Below are positions 37,352-49,510 of a DNA stretch of 64,000 nucleotides, piece after piece. This stretch comes from Branchiostoma floridae (lineage: Eukaryota; Chordata; Leptocardii; Amphioxiformes; Branchiostomatidae). The notes beneath the pieces were generated by a model, which did not search any database, had not been told where the DNA came from, and saw only the letters and a list, made by a program, of their open reading frames with translations. Numbering within the stretch: the stretch's first letter is position 1; each line of letters opens with the position of its first letter. A program made the position numbers and the translations under genes. The stretch lies in assembly GCF_000003815.2 (NCBI RefSeq), contig NC_049984.1, positions 18,356,326 through 18,420,325 of the forward strand, read 5' to 3'.

Positions 37352-38644
37352 TTACATGTTGATCGGAGTTTTAACCGCAGACATTTTCACCGACTTTGTT
37401 GAGGCTACAAAGGGCACGTCTAGAGAGTTCGGGTCATGCGCGTTTCTCGAACTGTCCGTTGTTGTCTGTCTGTCTGTCCGTGCGGGAGACCGGCTGTCCG
37501 TACTCGGTCCTGCGGCGTCCACCGCACGGCCACTTCCAACGATGTTAATGTTCATCACATGATCTGTTGACCACCCGAACTTCTCGCGAACCGCGCGGGC
37601 GAGTCGCCTCGCCCCCCGCTTCACAACCCCGCGAACCTTCTTCAGACGGAACGCGTAGATGATCGGATTCGTCACCGAACCAAAGAGAGCGATCAACAAC
37701 CCCCAGTAGGGCTTTGCAGCGATCTCACAGTCTTCTCTTACAATGCACGAAATTTGCTTCACGCCTCCGATGCATATTGGCAGCCAGGTGATGATGAACG
37801 CCACTGCGATCATCACAACGGTCATGGACTTCTTCAAGCTGCTATTGAGCTGCCGGTGTTGTCTCATCGCGACTCGCTGGTCTCTGCGGCGCGCGGCGGG
37901 CAGATCGTCTCGGGGGTCCTCCATCGGCCTGGTCTTGGAGAGCCGTCGCTTTAGCGCGATCAGGATTCCGGCGTTGACGAAGACCACGAACACCACGGAC
38001 AGGAACAGGACAGTGTTCAGCAGAATCAGGTAGGCCACCGGCAGATATTTCGTGCAGTTCTCTGATGTCACATTGAAGCAGTTCCAGCCCATGAGAGGAG
38101 AAAGGCAGACGAGTGCACAGACTGGCCAGGCGATCCCCAAACTCACGGCAACGTGTCGTCCAGTCATACGGGTCTGGTAGAATATCGGGTGGAGGATGGC
38201 CAGATAACGATCTATAGACAGGAGGACTACTCCAACTGCTGATAGGACCAGCACGAAAAAGAAGAGACAAAACACGCCCACCAGTGTCAGATATGGCGGG
38301 AGCTCCCACTGCAGAACGCCGCAGATGAAGAACGAGAACAAGCCCGCCACGCAGTCCGCCGCGGCGAGGTTTGCCATGAACAGGTACATGATTCCCGTCA
38401 GATGCTGGCTTTTCAGGATGCAGGATAAAACCACGCCGTTAGTGAGGAGACTGATTGTCCCAACTACGGCGGCGGCGATCCCGACTTTCCTGTTTTCCTC
38501 CAGGAACGGGGTGGGGAGATGAGAACACGCGGCTATTGCCAGGTCGTAGTCGATGTCATTTTCGAGGTGCCAGCGGGTGCACGGCCAGAAGGTTTCGTGC
38601 TCCGTCCAGTTTCCCCCGGTGAAATTTGACATGTTACCGTTCAT
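37352..38644 (-). CDS. Class A (rhodopsin-like) GPCR, MECA/EDG-cannabinoid-like, single exon
   Basis: 430 aa with an intact seven-helix pattern. The N terminus has N-glycosylation sites (NMS, NFT, NWT). TM1 has TNGVVL, TM2 NLAAAD, TM3 ends LLSIDRYLAI (DRY), TM4 is followed by SPLMGWNC, TM6 has FIITWLP, TM7 NPIIYAFR. The usual TM3 cysteine is absent and ECL2 has two cysteines (WNCFNVTSENC). TM5 lacks the conserved proline. These three traits are shared by lysophospholipid, cannabinoid and melanocortin-type receptors, and GWNC favours the S1P/LPA/GPR3-like side. The Ser/Thr-rich tail of about 90 residues suits arrestin and kinase control. The first ATG of the ORF is used; a later Met at codon 5 is possible. 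Intronless in its coding region. Ligand unknown. Confidence 0.88.
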   Translation of the reverse strand: MNGNMSNFTGGNWTEHETFWPCTRWHLENDIDYDLAIAACSHLPTPFLEENRKVGIAAAVVGTISLLTNGVVLSCILKSQHLTGIMYLFMANLAAADCVAGLFSFFICGVLQWELPPYLTLVGVFCLFFFVLVLSAVGVVLLSIDRYLAILHPIFYQTRMTGRHVAVSLGIAWPVCALVCLSPLMGWNCFNVTSENCTKYLPVAYLILLNTVLFLSVVFVVFVNAGILIALKRRLSKTRPMEDPRDDLPAARRRDQRVAMRQHRQLNSSLKKSMTVVMIAVAFIITWLPICIGGVKQISCIVREDCEIAAKPYWGLLIALFGSVTNPIIYAFRLKKVRGVVKRGARRLARAVREKFGWSTDHVMNINIVGSGRAVDAAGPSTDSRSPARTDRQTTTDSSRNAHDPNSLDVPFVASTKSVKMSAVKTPINM

Positions 38645-40922
38645 CTTGTGATGTTTCTGAAGACAAGGAAATTGCTCGTCCGGGAGAACGCCAATTTCTC
38701 GTTCCTTAATCTTCCTCCCCCGACAGTGTGCCTGCCACTAACTGACCGCCCTTCACGCTGCGTGTAACAGTGTTCTTATTTAAGATGCTGCTACAGTTTC
38801 GCCCACACGCCCACGCGACTTGCCATGGCAACAACCAATCAAATTTTTAAAAAAATGAATGGACTACGGTGATGCTGTGATGTGGAAGAAAATGCAAAGG
38901 ACGATACTCATTGAATAGCTTGGGGTATGCGTGTAAAAGAAAATTAAATTTGGTGCAAACGAAGTTACCAAGCACCTTCCTGACACACATGTAACAGTTT
39001 GCAAATTGGTCGTATCTGGAAAATCAAACTTTTCGCCTTTTTTTCTGTCTAAAATCAAATGTGAAAACGCATTCTGGAAAGTACCACATCACGTGTAGTT
39101 GTTAACGAGAGCTACACACACACACACACACACACATCTAATTGAATGTAACTAGGGCACAGGACTCGAAGCATCATTAAGATATCTCAAAGGACGATTT
39201 CCCATTACTGACAAAAAATAAATTTAGAATTAGTATATCATCATCCAAATCTGAGTGATATTTCATCTCTTTCACAAAGGTGACTTTTTAACACTCAAAA
39301 TGCCCTGTGTCCTTTTCTTTGTCAAATTAGACATAAGATTATAACGTTAAGAAGTCAAAAGAGCGTCCAAAATACCACCTGCACACTTTAAATCCATGTC
39401 CTGTTCAAAATTCAAAATGTTTTAAATCTATGTCCTGTCCAGCGCGATGAAATCTTGAATTAAGTATTTAACCTGAGGAGTACCAAGGTCAAATCAAGGT
39501 CAATGTGAATTCAAGGTCCTCATCGACTCCCGATGGATGAACAATATCACCAAGGTCAACGGTGTGACATCGCTGAAGCGCCCGGAAAGATGTCAATTTA
39601 GCCAATTTTTCAACCTCCTTGAATTAGCCCACTTCATTAAAAGTACCATTACCACATTTGCGGCTCGAGAGTTGCTACAAAAAGCAATGATACCCCGTTA
39701 CGGAGTCGCTATAATACTGTTACTAATAAAATGTTTTTACTCTGTCGACTCAGTTAAAAGGCCACCAGACGGATCACATTGCACGGAAATCGGGGTTTAC
39801 CACGGCGCTAAATGTCATGTAACGGTCTTGTATTACATATATCAACCTTTAATGTTAGATTAGTCACGGATTTATTGCTTAAAGCATTGACCTTTTATCA
39901 CAACAGGATTACTTAGACATATCGCTTTTAGCTAGCCTCCATAGCAGGCTAAAATGGGCGGCTATGAGAGAGGCCAGCAATCAGCGACCCAGTACAAAAA
40001 GTGCCAAAAAATCCCATAGAGAGCCTGCTATGGAGGCTAGCTTTTAGCCGCCTTTCTCTTGACTTTACACTTTGATGTTTTTAAACTTGAAAGTGGCTTG
40101 GTGAAGATTTATTATCCTATTAGCTACTTAATTTCTCTATTTACAAATGACACAAATCGGTTTGTCACAAATAGTTCCCGCGTTTTAATAAAATTCGTTA
40201 TATCTATTAAATAAGATATTATCATCTCCAATTATCTATGAAAAACATTGTCCAGTTAAGTCAGTGAACGTTCACAGATAAATAAATAAATAAATAGATA
40301 CACAGTACATTCATAGAATGTGTAGGTTATGGCTGGTATATCAAATACATTACAAGACGGGAAGTTAACAAAGTTGTTAGAAATCTTTGCATGCTGTATT
40401 ATCACAACAACATTTCATTGACTGCATTTACAAAGGAATTGCCACTCACAGTAGTAGTATTTTCGATGCGCAAATGTTATTGAGTATCCAGTCGTCACGG
40501 CTAGTAAATAAAAGAGATCGAGATGGACCAAAACGTGAGGTATATGTAAAGAAGTGTGAATCGTACCGATAACATTATTCAAATTAGCTCTTCTACCACT
40601 CGTGACACGCCTTCCTATTCTGTGAAAACCTTATGTGAATAAACCCCATACACGTATGCAACATACAAAGTGAGGGTGTTTTCCGAATATATCATATACC
40701 CAAGATGTCCGATTTCTACTACTTCTACGACCGTTGAGAGCAATATATGGCCTATCTCGGTCAATATGGACCATGGTAAAATCCCAATTGATATCAGCCC
40801 TACAGCGTCGACTGTGGCTAAACAGCCCTATACAAGAATGACAGTCTGTGCCACATAGGGCACATCTGTGAGAGCATCACAAAAACTACAGTATTCACAT
40901 TCTTCACTATCTGTAGTTTCCT
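38645..40922. other. Intergenic region between GPCR and methyltransferase genes
   Basis: The GPCR promoter should lie at 38645-39100. A (CA)n repeat occupies 39114-39134 and a TAG...CTA MITE 39933-40039. No gene is supported. The ORF at 39537-39863 has no recognisable content. Confidence 0.5.
39924..40048. mobile_element. TAG...CTA MITE (TAGCCTCCATAGCAGGCT family)
   Basis: Element 39933-40039, 107 bp, with 18-bp perfect ends tagcctccatagcaggct and agcctgctatggaggcta. Perfect 9-bp target duplication gcttttagc (39924-39932 and 40040-40048). Confidence 0.85.
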
Positions 40923-43900
40923 TTACGTTGCTCGATGTTTGATCAGCAGTAGATGTAGATTTTTGACGTCACAAGGATCGACCATCTCGTCCCATTTGGG
41001 CAGGGCTCTCCAGTCTACTTCGTTCCACTGCAGACCGCACCGCTTGGCGGCTTGGTAGATCTCCCACTCGAAGTTGTGTGTCTTCTTCCGCGTCCGGTCC
41101 TTGTACGCCAGGACAAAAACTGCAGAGGGCTGAAAAACAGTTTCATGGATTAACTTGAAAGTTCATCTGTGTTGGTAGAAGTCATTATTGAATAGTTAAA
41201 CTGTAATATCCAAGACATAAATTGGACTCACCCACATTTTCGACTGAACACCACAAGTTTTTGTCAAGGAATGAACAATCCACTGCTGTCGTGACGTCAC
41301 ATCCCTGAACAGAGACGGTGGGTGCCATAACGTGACGTCACGACAGCAGTGGATTGTTCATTCCTTGACAAAGGCTGGTGGTGTTCAGTCGAAAATTTGG
41401 GTGAGTCCAATTTTGTGTTGTATATGACAGTTTAACTATTCAATAATAGTTTCATGGATTAATTCCTCGTTGTTGTGTTTTGTTGTATGTTCAGTTATTT
41501 TCCCATTCACTTATTTAGTTCAATTTGGGGCATTGGGAGAGTCCCTTACAAGGATGAAAGTAACTAGAAAGGCCGACATTTGCTTGAGAGCAAATACAGC
41601 ATATTTCAGCCATCTCCCTCAGGCAACAATAGGCCTTGAGGTCGTTGACCCCTTTGGCCATTGGAAAATGACCCAAAAAATTCCCAAATAGTGTTCCATG
41701 CCAAAAATTATACATGGGTCATTTGGATAAATATCTAGAGCACCCCTTTACCAAATGTCGGGTCATTTGGTTGTTAAACGAGGGAACAGGAGCCAAAAAT
41801 GTCAAATTTTTGTCTAAAAATGGCCATAAAATTGCAATATTAAGCATCATGTTGTACTGTATGGAAAAACTGTTATTGAATTCATGCGCACAAAATTGAA
41901 GGGCACTTTAATACCAAATTTCAGGTCATTCGGTTGTAAAACGACGGTACAGGAGGCAAAAATGTGCTTTTTTGGTCAAAAAATGGCCAAAAATCGCAAA
42001 ATCAAGCATTTTGTTGTACCGTATGCCAAAACTGTTATTAAATCTGGGTGGGCATATGATCAGGGCACCTCTGTACCAAATTTCATGTCATCCGGCTGTA
42101 ATACCAGGGTACAGGAGCCCAAAATATACATAAAAATTGACAAAAACCTCAATAAAATCATTTTAAAGGCAGATATGAAAAAAATGAAAAAAGTACCTGA
42201 GGGTATTGGCTTACTCTATCTTTGTGCCAAATTTCAAGTCAATCGGTTAAAAAACGGCGGAGTTGATTTGAGTTGAAGATTTGGCAGGAGAAAGAAGAAA
42301 GAAAGAAAGAAACATTACGAATACAATATATTTCACCATACCTATGGTATGGCTGAAATGGTATGGCTGAAATATAATGATGTAGACGTGAAAGTAATGA
42401 TGTAGATATGTATAGGATGTGTTTTCACCAAAAGACCGATTAAGGAACATGAAACTCATATAGCCACTAGCCACAAATCTGACCGACGCCTATATAGAAG
42501 TGCTACCGTGTAGGCTAAAACAGACTTCCACCTGTGCATTTGTGTAACGAAGGATTGAATTGTTGGTACGCGACAAAATTTCTTATTCTAGTTTTCTTTT
42601 TAGATAATATATATACTTCAGAAACAAGCATGTTGGGGCAGGCAGAGGAAACTAAAGGTGCGTTACCACCGCACTTGTGTCAAGCTTGCGTCACTGCGGG
42701 GTTCGAAAGATACTCAACTCAATTTCAGAGATAAAGAACGTATTTTCTTTCTTTTTGTGTATTTTGTCGTTTTCTTAATCATACTTTTACGTATTACGTA
42801 ATATCTAAATTATAAAAAAATCGGAGAAAAATTAAAAAAAAACAGTGACGCAGTGAACGAAGCCCGCAGTGACGCAAGCTTGACACAAGTGTGGCTTGAC
42901 ACCGTTAGAGTAACTGTTTTTATTTCTTTTCTCCGACGTCTTTACCACATGAATATGGCAGTTTTGAATACCTTTTCGGTGAGCAGTTCTTTGGCCGTCT
43001 CTATAAGTAGAGGGATGTCGGGACGGAAGTACGCCAGGTCAGCGCCAAGGATGACGTCAAACCTGCCGTGCTTCGCTCTGAAGGAAGTGACGTCATCACC
43101 CCACTGGAGGTGAGCACATTGGAACCGAGCTGGAGGGCAGATGGGTGATGGGAGGGGATAATCATAATTGTACCTTATCACTAGCGCTACGACCTGTACT
43201 TAGCTTGTTTGAGCACAAATGTACAATAAAGGTCATGCATTCATTCATTCATAAACATGCATCTTTTTTTAAATATATATGTCAAGGAATGAACAAACCA
43301 CTGCTGTCGTGACGTCACGTTATGCAGATAGAACACGTGACTCAGTGAACAGTGGATCATAGGTTGCACGACTTCTACCAATACAGATGAACCTTCAAGT
43401 TGGATAGACGTAATTTTTTTCGCGAGAAGACGACGTTCTCACCATCTATGTGTATTTTTGCACAGCGTTGGTACCTGCGTTCTAAAAATGTGGAATCCGA
43501 TGTATTTCAATATCGGAAACAAAGATTGAAATTCTGACGTGGAAAATGCGTTGACGCCCTACACTATTCAAACCTGTGAGTCTAAGTGCTGTAACAGGTC
43601 CACTGGCCAAACGTTATTTGGGTTACCAGCATCATGACAGTTGATCCCACTTTCATGCACCTACATCAGAGGAAGTTGTATTTCTGCGGATGTGTTTGAT
43701 GTTTTTATTTGACTCCGAAATGATAAAACATATATATGCTGTGTGCAGGTTTTCAAACCCAGGCAAATATTTGAGACATTCTCCTACAGCAGAGTACCGT
43801 CAGTCATTTATTCCTGAAACAGATGGAGTCCCTCTGACGACTCTGTTTCGCCTTTGCGTAGGAGAATGATTTGAGACGCAAATCGACGATACAGAAAGAC

Positions 43901-46900
43901 GGACATTTTGTCTCTATTGACAGACCTCTCTCTTTGGGGAAGTTTTTATCGATGTTCTTCCTCAGCAGCTTCAGCACGAGGTCCTTGTTGTCCGACATGA
44001 CGACTTTCTCGGCCTTCCTGCAGATCTGGGCGGCGGCAAGACCGGGCAGCCCCGGGCCCGCCCCCAGCTCCAACACCGACCCGGCAAAGTCAACCACATC
44101 GGGATGTTCTGCGAGATACAGTGTCAACACCTAGATGTACAATGGAAAACGTCCGTTACACACTGAATGTGATACATCTTCTGAAAACAACTGTTACAGT
44201 AACTACTCTAATGTGTTATCCATCAAAACTTACGCCATTGTAAAGATATCCCAGGAAGATTGACAGGAATCCATCAGGAAACAGGCATCTGAAATAAAAT
44301 TCTCCCGCTTCCATGATCATGCAGATTCAGGCCCCAAGTCTACCCACGTCGCTTGTCGTCAGTAGGCAGCTATTTTATGTAACTCGACAACTATCCTATG
44401 AATAAAATCATTTTAACATGACGATTCTAGATCTGAAATCTCATCACAACGGAGAATGGTCAGCCCTTAATTACTTAGAATTCTAAAGTTATTAGTTATA
44501 ATCTTTATATCAATGACTAAGCATGTGCATGTGCTGCATAGATGCTTTTCCCTGTATATGTACAACCGGTAAGTAGAAGAGTGCCTTTCACATGCAGTGG
44601 CCTGAGTGCAGGCTTAGATTGTATATACGGAGGTCCATCCGAAACCCGACCACCCACACGACGATCTGTTGCCAAGTTTCCAATTATAATAGTTCAGATG
44701 TTTCCAAGTCTTGTTCCAGTCAACCTACCCCCGGTATCTAGCCTACCGAAGCAGACGACTACGCGTCTCTGGTACAGCCAACCCGTTTCTGTCTGCATTC
44801 TACGGCGTTTTTTTTTTTTTTTTTGCTTTTTATCAGTCAAAAATATGGTGCCTGTAAATTCATCACAGGGTGACAGAAAAAAAAGGAAAAAAATAAAAAA
44901 TCAATTTGTCTTTTCATTTATCTTCCCTTCCTCATAGTTTTTATACTTCCTTTTTCATAAACCAGGTAAAAATTGTGACGAACCTATGAATATGTAAATT
45001 TAATGACGTCATTAGATATATGATGGCCACGTCATGCCATTTTCAGCCATCCGGCATCCCTGAGCGCAAGAGGCAATGACGTCAAAGCAGTCATTTTGTT
45101 CAGTTTGGTTGATATCACATTGCAGACAGGAAACTTGTAATGCGGTCCCAAAGACGCGTTCCGCCGCCTACCTGGGTAGGTTACGGTTGATAGATACCTT
45201 GGCGGCGGACCAAATCCTTTGTCCTGTCAGTATATGGTGGGCTGCGAAACGAGAGGTCGAGAACGATACAGAGGTTATCTCTCGAGCCACACGTCTGTTT
45301 GCCACGTGATTTTCCTGAACCATCCCAACCTTCAAGTGCTGAGGACCAAATCGAGCGCGTGGCTCATATTTTTTTCGTGGTCTAAAATGGGCCCATAGAT
45401 CTTGGAGATCGGGGTGGCTGACAAAAGACAACATGAACAGACATGAACACATCATGACGTTCTTTTCAGGGTCATCCTCACTCATTCGGGTCCGTACAGC
45501 ACACTGTGCTACCTCTGACAGCTCAGCCAGTCTCAGACAACTCTCAGCCAATCGGAGTTCCGCGAAAGGCGAGGTGGCTGTTGATTGGGTGGAAACTAAG
45601 GCCATACGAAGTAAGGGCATTTACCACTACTTGCTGATTGGCTGGAAACTAGGTTATTATACCAAGTAAGCACATTTACCACCTCCAGTTGATTGGCTGG
45701 TTACTAGGTCGCACCAAATAAGGCATGTTCGCGAATGTTGACAACCGCGACGACCACGAAGTAAAGTGTGGACGAGCTGACGTGTCGGGGTGGGCACAGC
45801 GTGCTGTATATACCTCAATGGGTGAGGATATATATTCAGGGCATGTTGTGAAATTTACGGTTGACAGAGACCGACGTGGACAGCATGCGTGGATCAGGGA
45901 CATCCGAGACCTGCAGATCTCTCTTGTTTACAACTTGATCCCGATAGTTTTTTCCATTGAAGAATTGGCTCAAAGCAGGGTAAATTCATTCCATGATCCT
46001 CGCTTGTGTGAATACATGTACGTACACACTAACGACTTAACGTACGACGCACATGCCGACTCTTAAAAACTGAATTCCGACCATGCTTAAGCTAAAATTT
46101 TCGTATAATTATGTAGTGGACGGCTGACCAAGGGTGGAAAGGTATCTCTTGCAAGCAACTGGCTAACTACTAGTATGTACTATGTCCAGTTACTAGCTAG
46201 ACACTAGTCTGATGTATTTGTCTACACTATCAATGTATAAGCACAATGTAGTATCTCTATACTATACTACACCACACTACATTACACTACACTGCACTAC
46301 ACTATACTACACTATACTACACTATATCATACTATACTATACTACACTACACTACACTACACTACACTATAAAAGCCGTCGTAGCAGGTCGAAGCTAGGT
46401 TGTTTACTTACACCAAACACACATAGTAGTGACTGATTTGTCACGGTGACACAGCGACAGACCGACACTACATTCCACAATTATAACATATTCCTTGTAT
46501 GATAGTCTAGTGCTACGTAACTGGTTAGGTCAGGCCACGGGTCTACACATGTCCTATACATATATGTATTCAAATAAACAGTTAAGTGACGACAGCAGTG
46601 ATCTAGATGCTATATATAAATCATGTGGAGCTGAAAACACGAGATCATTATGTACATGTATGTCATAATATGGGCATACAGGTTATGTGGTATGGCATGG
46701 TGATTTTCTAAAAGGATAGCGGACATTTATAACATTGCAAATGGCAGAATTTACCTCCCTTAGGAGAAATTTCACGCAACGATCTCATGCAATACAAATA
46801 ACAGATACATAATTCTACTACTGCCACTAATGGCAGATATTACCACCAGGGTGGTAGATAATAAAGGTCGGATCTAGACATACCAATAGGCAATTTTTTT

Positions 46901-47876
46901 GCAAAAGAATGCATACAAGCAGAGCTTTGAAAAACCGTAGTCACAAACGTCCTACGTTTTTTGGTCGAAGGATTTTTAACACGCTTGCATCAAAACTAAC
47001 TGTTGACTAAATATACGACAACATTTTCCGTCACGAATGCCGCCTGACGTTTGTACGACACTTTCCCAATGTGGTGTGAAACATGTGGTGCGACGTTTGT
47101 GACAAGGGTGAAAAAATATAACGACAATCTATCTGCCATTGCTGATGTTGTCATGTATCATACTAGATAAACATGGTCACAACTAACCTTCTTCGATGTT
47201 CAGATCGTGCACCGCTTGAATCTTCAGATGAACATCTCGGACAGCTATTTCTTCCACTGTGTACCTGTCAAAGGAGCGAAATGGTCAAACAAATGTACTG
47301 CAGTACCTGATGGAACCGCAACACCATTTTTCATCTCCATCTCAGGAATGTTGAAATTGTAAAGCCATTAAATTGGTTCGTGCTCTACCTTACTATCACG
47401 AGCTAGTCCGATACCGCTTTGAAAATATGATCAACTGTAAATTAAGGGTAAATTTTAATAGCAATCCTTCATACCTGGGGCAATCAACAACATGACTACA
47501 TTTGTATTTTCATGTATAAGAGCAGGGTCACCAACTAAACCAAATACGAGAGGAAGAGAACAATTAGGCAAAAAGGGAAGCCGTCAAGGATTATCATTGC
47601 ATTTGGGGTTTTAAAGATAAACTAAACGTCAAACTGTAATTCATTGCCGCCATTTTGTGTATCCACTTGGGACTATAAATAAAAACCTATGTAACCTGAT
47701 ACCAAGCAGAAATCCCGCCCCCGAGTAGAGACAACCGCAGCAATCTCCATAAACATTCTCACATGAATGAGGACTTCAGTATAAAAGCAAAAGGTTTATA
47801 AGCATACACAAATGTACCTCTGATAGGGAGGGTTTTCGGCTTGAGCTGAGGGGCAGGCTCCTTGATAGATAGACAT
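40923..47876 (-). CDS. METTL21-like protein (lysine) methyltransferase, six exons, 249 aa
   Basis: Exons in transcript order: 47876-47818, 47264-47188, 45241-45198, 44130-43926, 43129-42972, 41129-40923. All are GT-AG and in phase; 750 nt in total ending in TAA. It is a Rossmann-type SAM-dependent methyltransferase of the Methyltransf_16 family. LTGQRIWSAAK leads into the fold, motif I is VLELGAGPGLPGL (residues about 79-91), the acidic loop SDNKDLVL follows, then LQWGDD, and FDVILGADLAYFRPDIPLL (about 152-170) matches the post-II (D/E)xxY region. The last exon gives FVLAYKDRTRKK...FEWEIYQAAKRCG and ends LHLLLIKHRAT. Vertebrate relatives methylate Lys on chaperones, eEF1A or VCP (family knowledge); the substrate here is unknown. 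The exon-4 donor (GAGAG|GTCTGT) is weak. The exon plan (44, about 205, 158 nt) equals that of the plus-strand paralogue. Confidence 0.85.
41139..41463. mobile_element. Palindromic element with a CRE-like core inside intron 5 of the methyltransferase
   Basis: Inverted arms of about 115 bp (41183-41300 and 41331-41448), each holding aaggaatgaacaatccactg, then ctgctgtcgtgacgtcac. 15-bp direct repeats agtttcatggattaa lie outside (41139-41153 and 41449-41463), like a target duplication. A partial second copy is at 43279-43405. Each arm contains TGACGTCA. Confidence 0.7.
41740..42260 (+). repeat. Diverged tandem repeat, about 163-bp period
   Basis: 'accaaatttcaggtcattcg' like landmarks start near 41750, 41913, 42075 and 42226, each followed by an 'acgacggtacaggaggcaaa' like block. 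Periods are 163, 162 and 151 bp. The overlapping plus ORFs have no stable frame between units, so this is not coding. It lies in intron 5 of the methyltransferase gene. Confidence 0.6.
43279..43405. mobile_element. Partial copy of the CRE-core palindromic element
   Basis: Contains caaggaatgaacaaaccact, gtcgtgacgtcacgttatg and, inverted, gacttctaccaatacagatg, all found in 41139-41463. Intron 4 of the methyltransferase gene. Confidence 0.6.
43769..43876. mobile_element. Short MITE with CATTCTCCTAC ends and an 8-bp duplication
   Basis: Element 43777-43868, 92 bp, starts cattctcctac and ends gtaggagaatg. Perfect 8-bp target duplication atttgaga on both sides. Same ends as 8487-8757. The 8-bp duplication suggests hAT ancestry. 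Intron 4 of the methyltransferase gene. Confidence 0.75.
45580..45728. promoter_or_regulatory. Tandem ATTGG/CCAAT-box array, about 55-bp period
   Basis: Three units (gttgattgggtggaaacta at 45580, tgctgattggctggaaacta at 45632, gttgattggctggttacta at 45688), each followed by an 'aagtaag' and 'catttaccac' block. Another agccaatcgg lies at 45547. Each unit holds an NF-Y type CCAAT box on the minus strand. The array is in intron 2 of the minus-strand methyltransferase, upstream of exon 3, so it could serve an internal promoter. Activity is an inference. Confidence 0.4.
46236..46372 (+). repeat. ACTAC-type minisatellite/microsatellite
   Basis: Degenerate (actac)n and (actatactac)n run between a 'gtatctctatac' lead and 'actataaaagccgtc'. 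The short ORF over it is a shadow. Confidence 0.8.
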
Positions 47877-49279
47877 CGTCGGCGAGAATGTGACAGGCTT
47901 GTGTATCTCAGAGGATGCCGAGAATTTTAACCACGAATACCTTCGTCCAAAAGAGCGGGAAAGGGCAGTTGCCCCCCATGTGTTTCCAAATCAAGAAATC
48001 GCCTTCCCTGTAAATTTTGGTCCAATTCGTGCCTCTTGGGAGTTTCAAAATGCCATATTCATGAATAGCATGGTCTTCAGTTCAGCACTAGTGGGGGATA
48101 CGGACGTGCACTGGCAATGTGCCCTCGCAAAGATCACAACATTGAACACAACGTTGAACAGCCTTGAACACAACGTAATATGACCGTTGTTATCATGCGA
48201 TACCCCGATTCCTCTACCCTTTGCAGTTATTAACCTACCCTGGGGCCAAGAACTTGAAGAAGGGTTATCTACCATTTGCCGTCCGTTCTAAGCCTACCAG
48301 CTGCAGCTGATAATTACAGATGACAATAATTGCACTGGGTTCTACTTCTAGACTTTTGTTTTGTGAGAGGAAAAGAAATGGCGTAGCTCTAATTAAAGAC
48401 AACTAAGTCTATAAACGTTTTATGACACAGCAAAGGCCACAAGCGATCCGTATTTCTGCAATCTTTGTTCAATCTAAAAACAAAAGACCTACATACTCTA
48501 ACATTCACAGCAACCTTACGTTAACCCAACGCTAACGTTGAACTTGTGTTTACCTTTGTAACCCAATCTTTCCGAGGTTGGAGGTCCAAGGGTCTTTTGT
48601 GCCAGACTTCTTGTCATCTTTCGCCGTCATGCTTATACTTGAAAAACGTTCCTTCAGACGAGTCGATGTGTCAGTATACACGTCAACAAGATGGCGGGTG
48701 TACTGACGGTATGCAGAACACCTTCCAGTGTGCGCTGGAGCACCTGTAAGGCTTCAGAACCCAGCAGAAGAAATGCGACGACGGATCCGTATAGGATCTA
48801 ACAAGAAGACCGCTCCTCTTCGTTTCTGAAATAAGTTCTTTGAGAAAACTTTCTGCACGTCTCGTTTGGCCAGTGGTCTTTCTCCGGCGTGTATGCTATA
48901 ACCGCGAAGACTATGAGGTCTGTTTTTATTTAAGGCTCGAATTTCAGGGATGTCAGCTATGCCGGTGGGTTAGATGCAGTAGGTCGGCACCGCAGCATAT
49001 TGTAAACCCCATCGGTATATCTGTCCCCAAGCCACTTTACTCGGTCAGATGCAGGTGACGAGGCCGTGGAATGTACGGGAACCTAAAGTGGTACAGTGGT
49101 TGGCAATCCAGCTTCAGGACAACACATTCGATGCAAGTGTTCTTTACTCCTATGTAAACCGATGCTAGTAGCGTTAGGGACTACAGTTGTGAGCTATCTT
49201 TCCCGTGACGTGTTACGGAACAATACGCACATGTACGTACAAGACGTCTAAAGCGTCGACATGCCACGTGATCCCAACA

Positions 49280-49510
49280 TACAGTCAAACCTGTATTAGG
49301 GGCCACCTCTACAGAGGGGGCACCTGTCCATAGTGGCCACTTTTTGTCGGTCCCTTGATTATTTTATCTACAAGTTGTCACCTCTATACAGAGGCCACCT
49401 GTCTACAGTCAAACCTGTATTAGGGCCACCTCTATACAGAGGCCACCTGTCTATAGTGGCCACATTTGTCCGGTCCCTTGAGTGGCCACTATAGACAGGT
49501 TTGACGGTAA
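49280..49510. mobile_element. Foldback element, 'cagtcaaacctgtattag' family
   Basis: 'cagtcaaacctgtattaggg' followed by 'ccacctctacagagg' occurs near 49282 and again near 49405; the right end reads 'ctatagacaggtttgac', inverted. The sequence type is widespread in invertebrate genomes as a MITE. Confidence 0.6.

Noticed and set aside
37743-38522. Plus and minus ORFs overlapping the GPCR
   Set aside because: Antisense or alternate-frame shadows of a GC-rich coding exon.
41470-42276. Three consecutive plus ORFs suggesting a gene
   Set aside because: They lie on a 151-163-bp tandem repeat whose period breaks frame between units.
47890-48183. 97-codon plus ORF next to the methyltransferase start
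   Set aside because: No homology recognised, and it overlaps the expected promoter of the minus-strand gene.
48690-48747. First exon starting caagATGGCGG with donor CACCT|GTAAGG
   Set aside because: Only 19 codons, no following exon found, and no other support.
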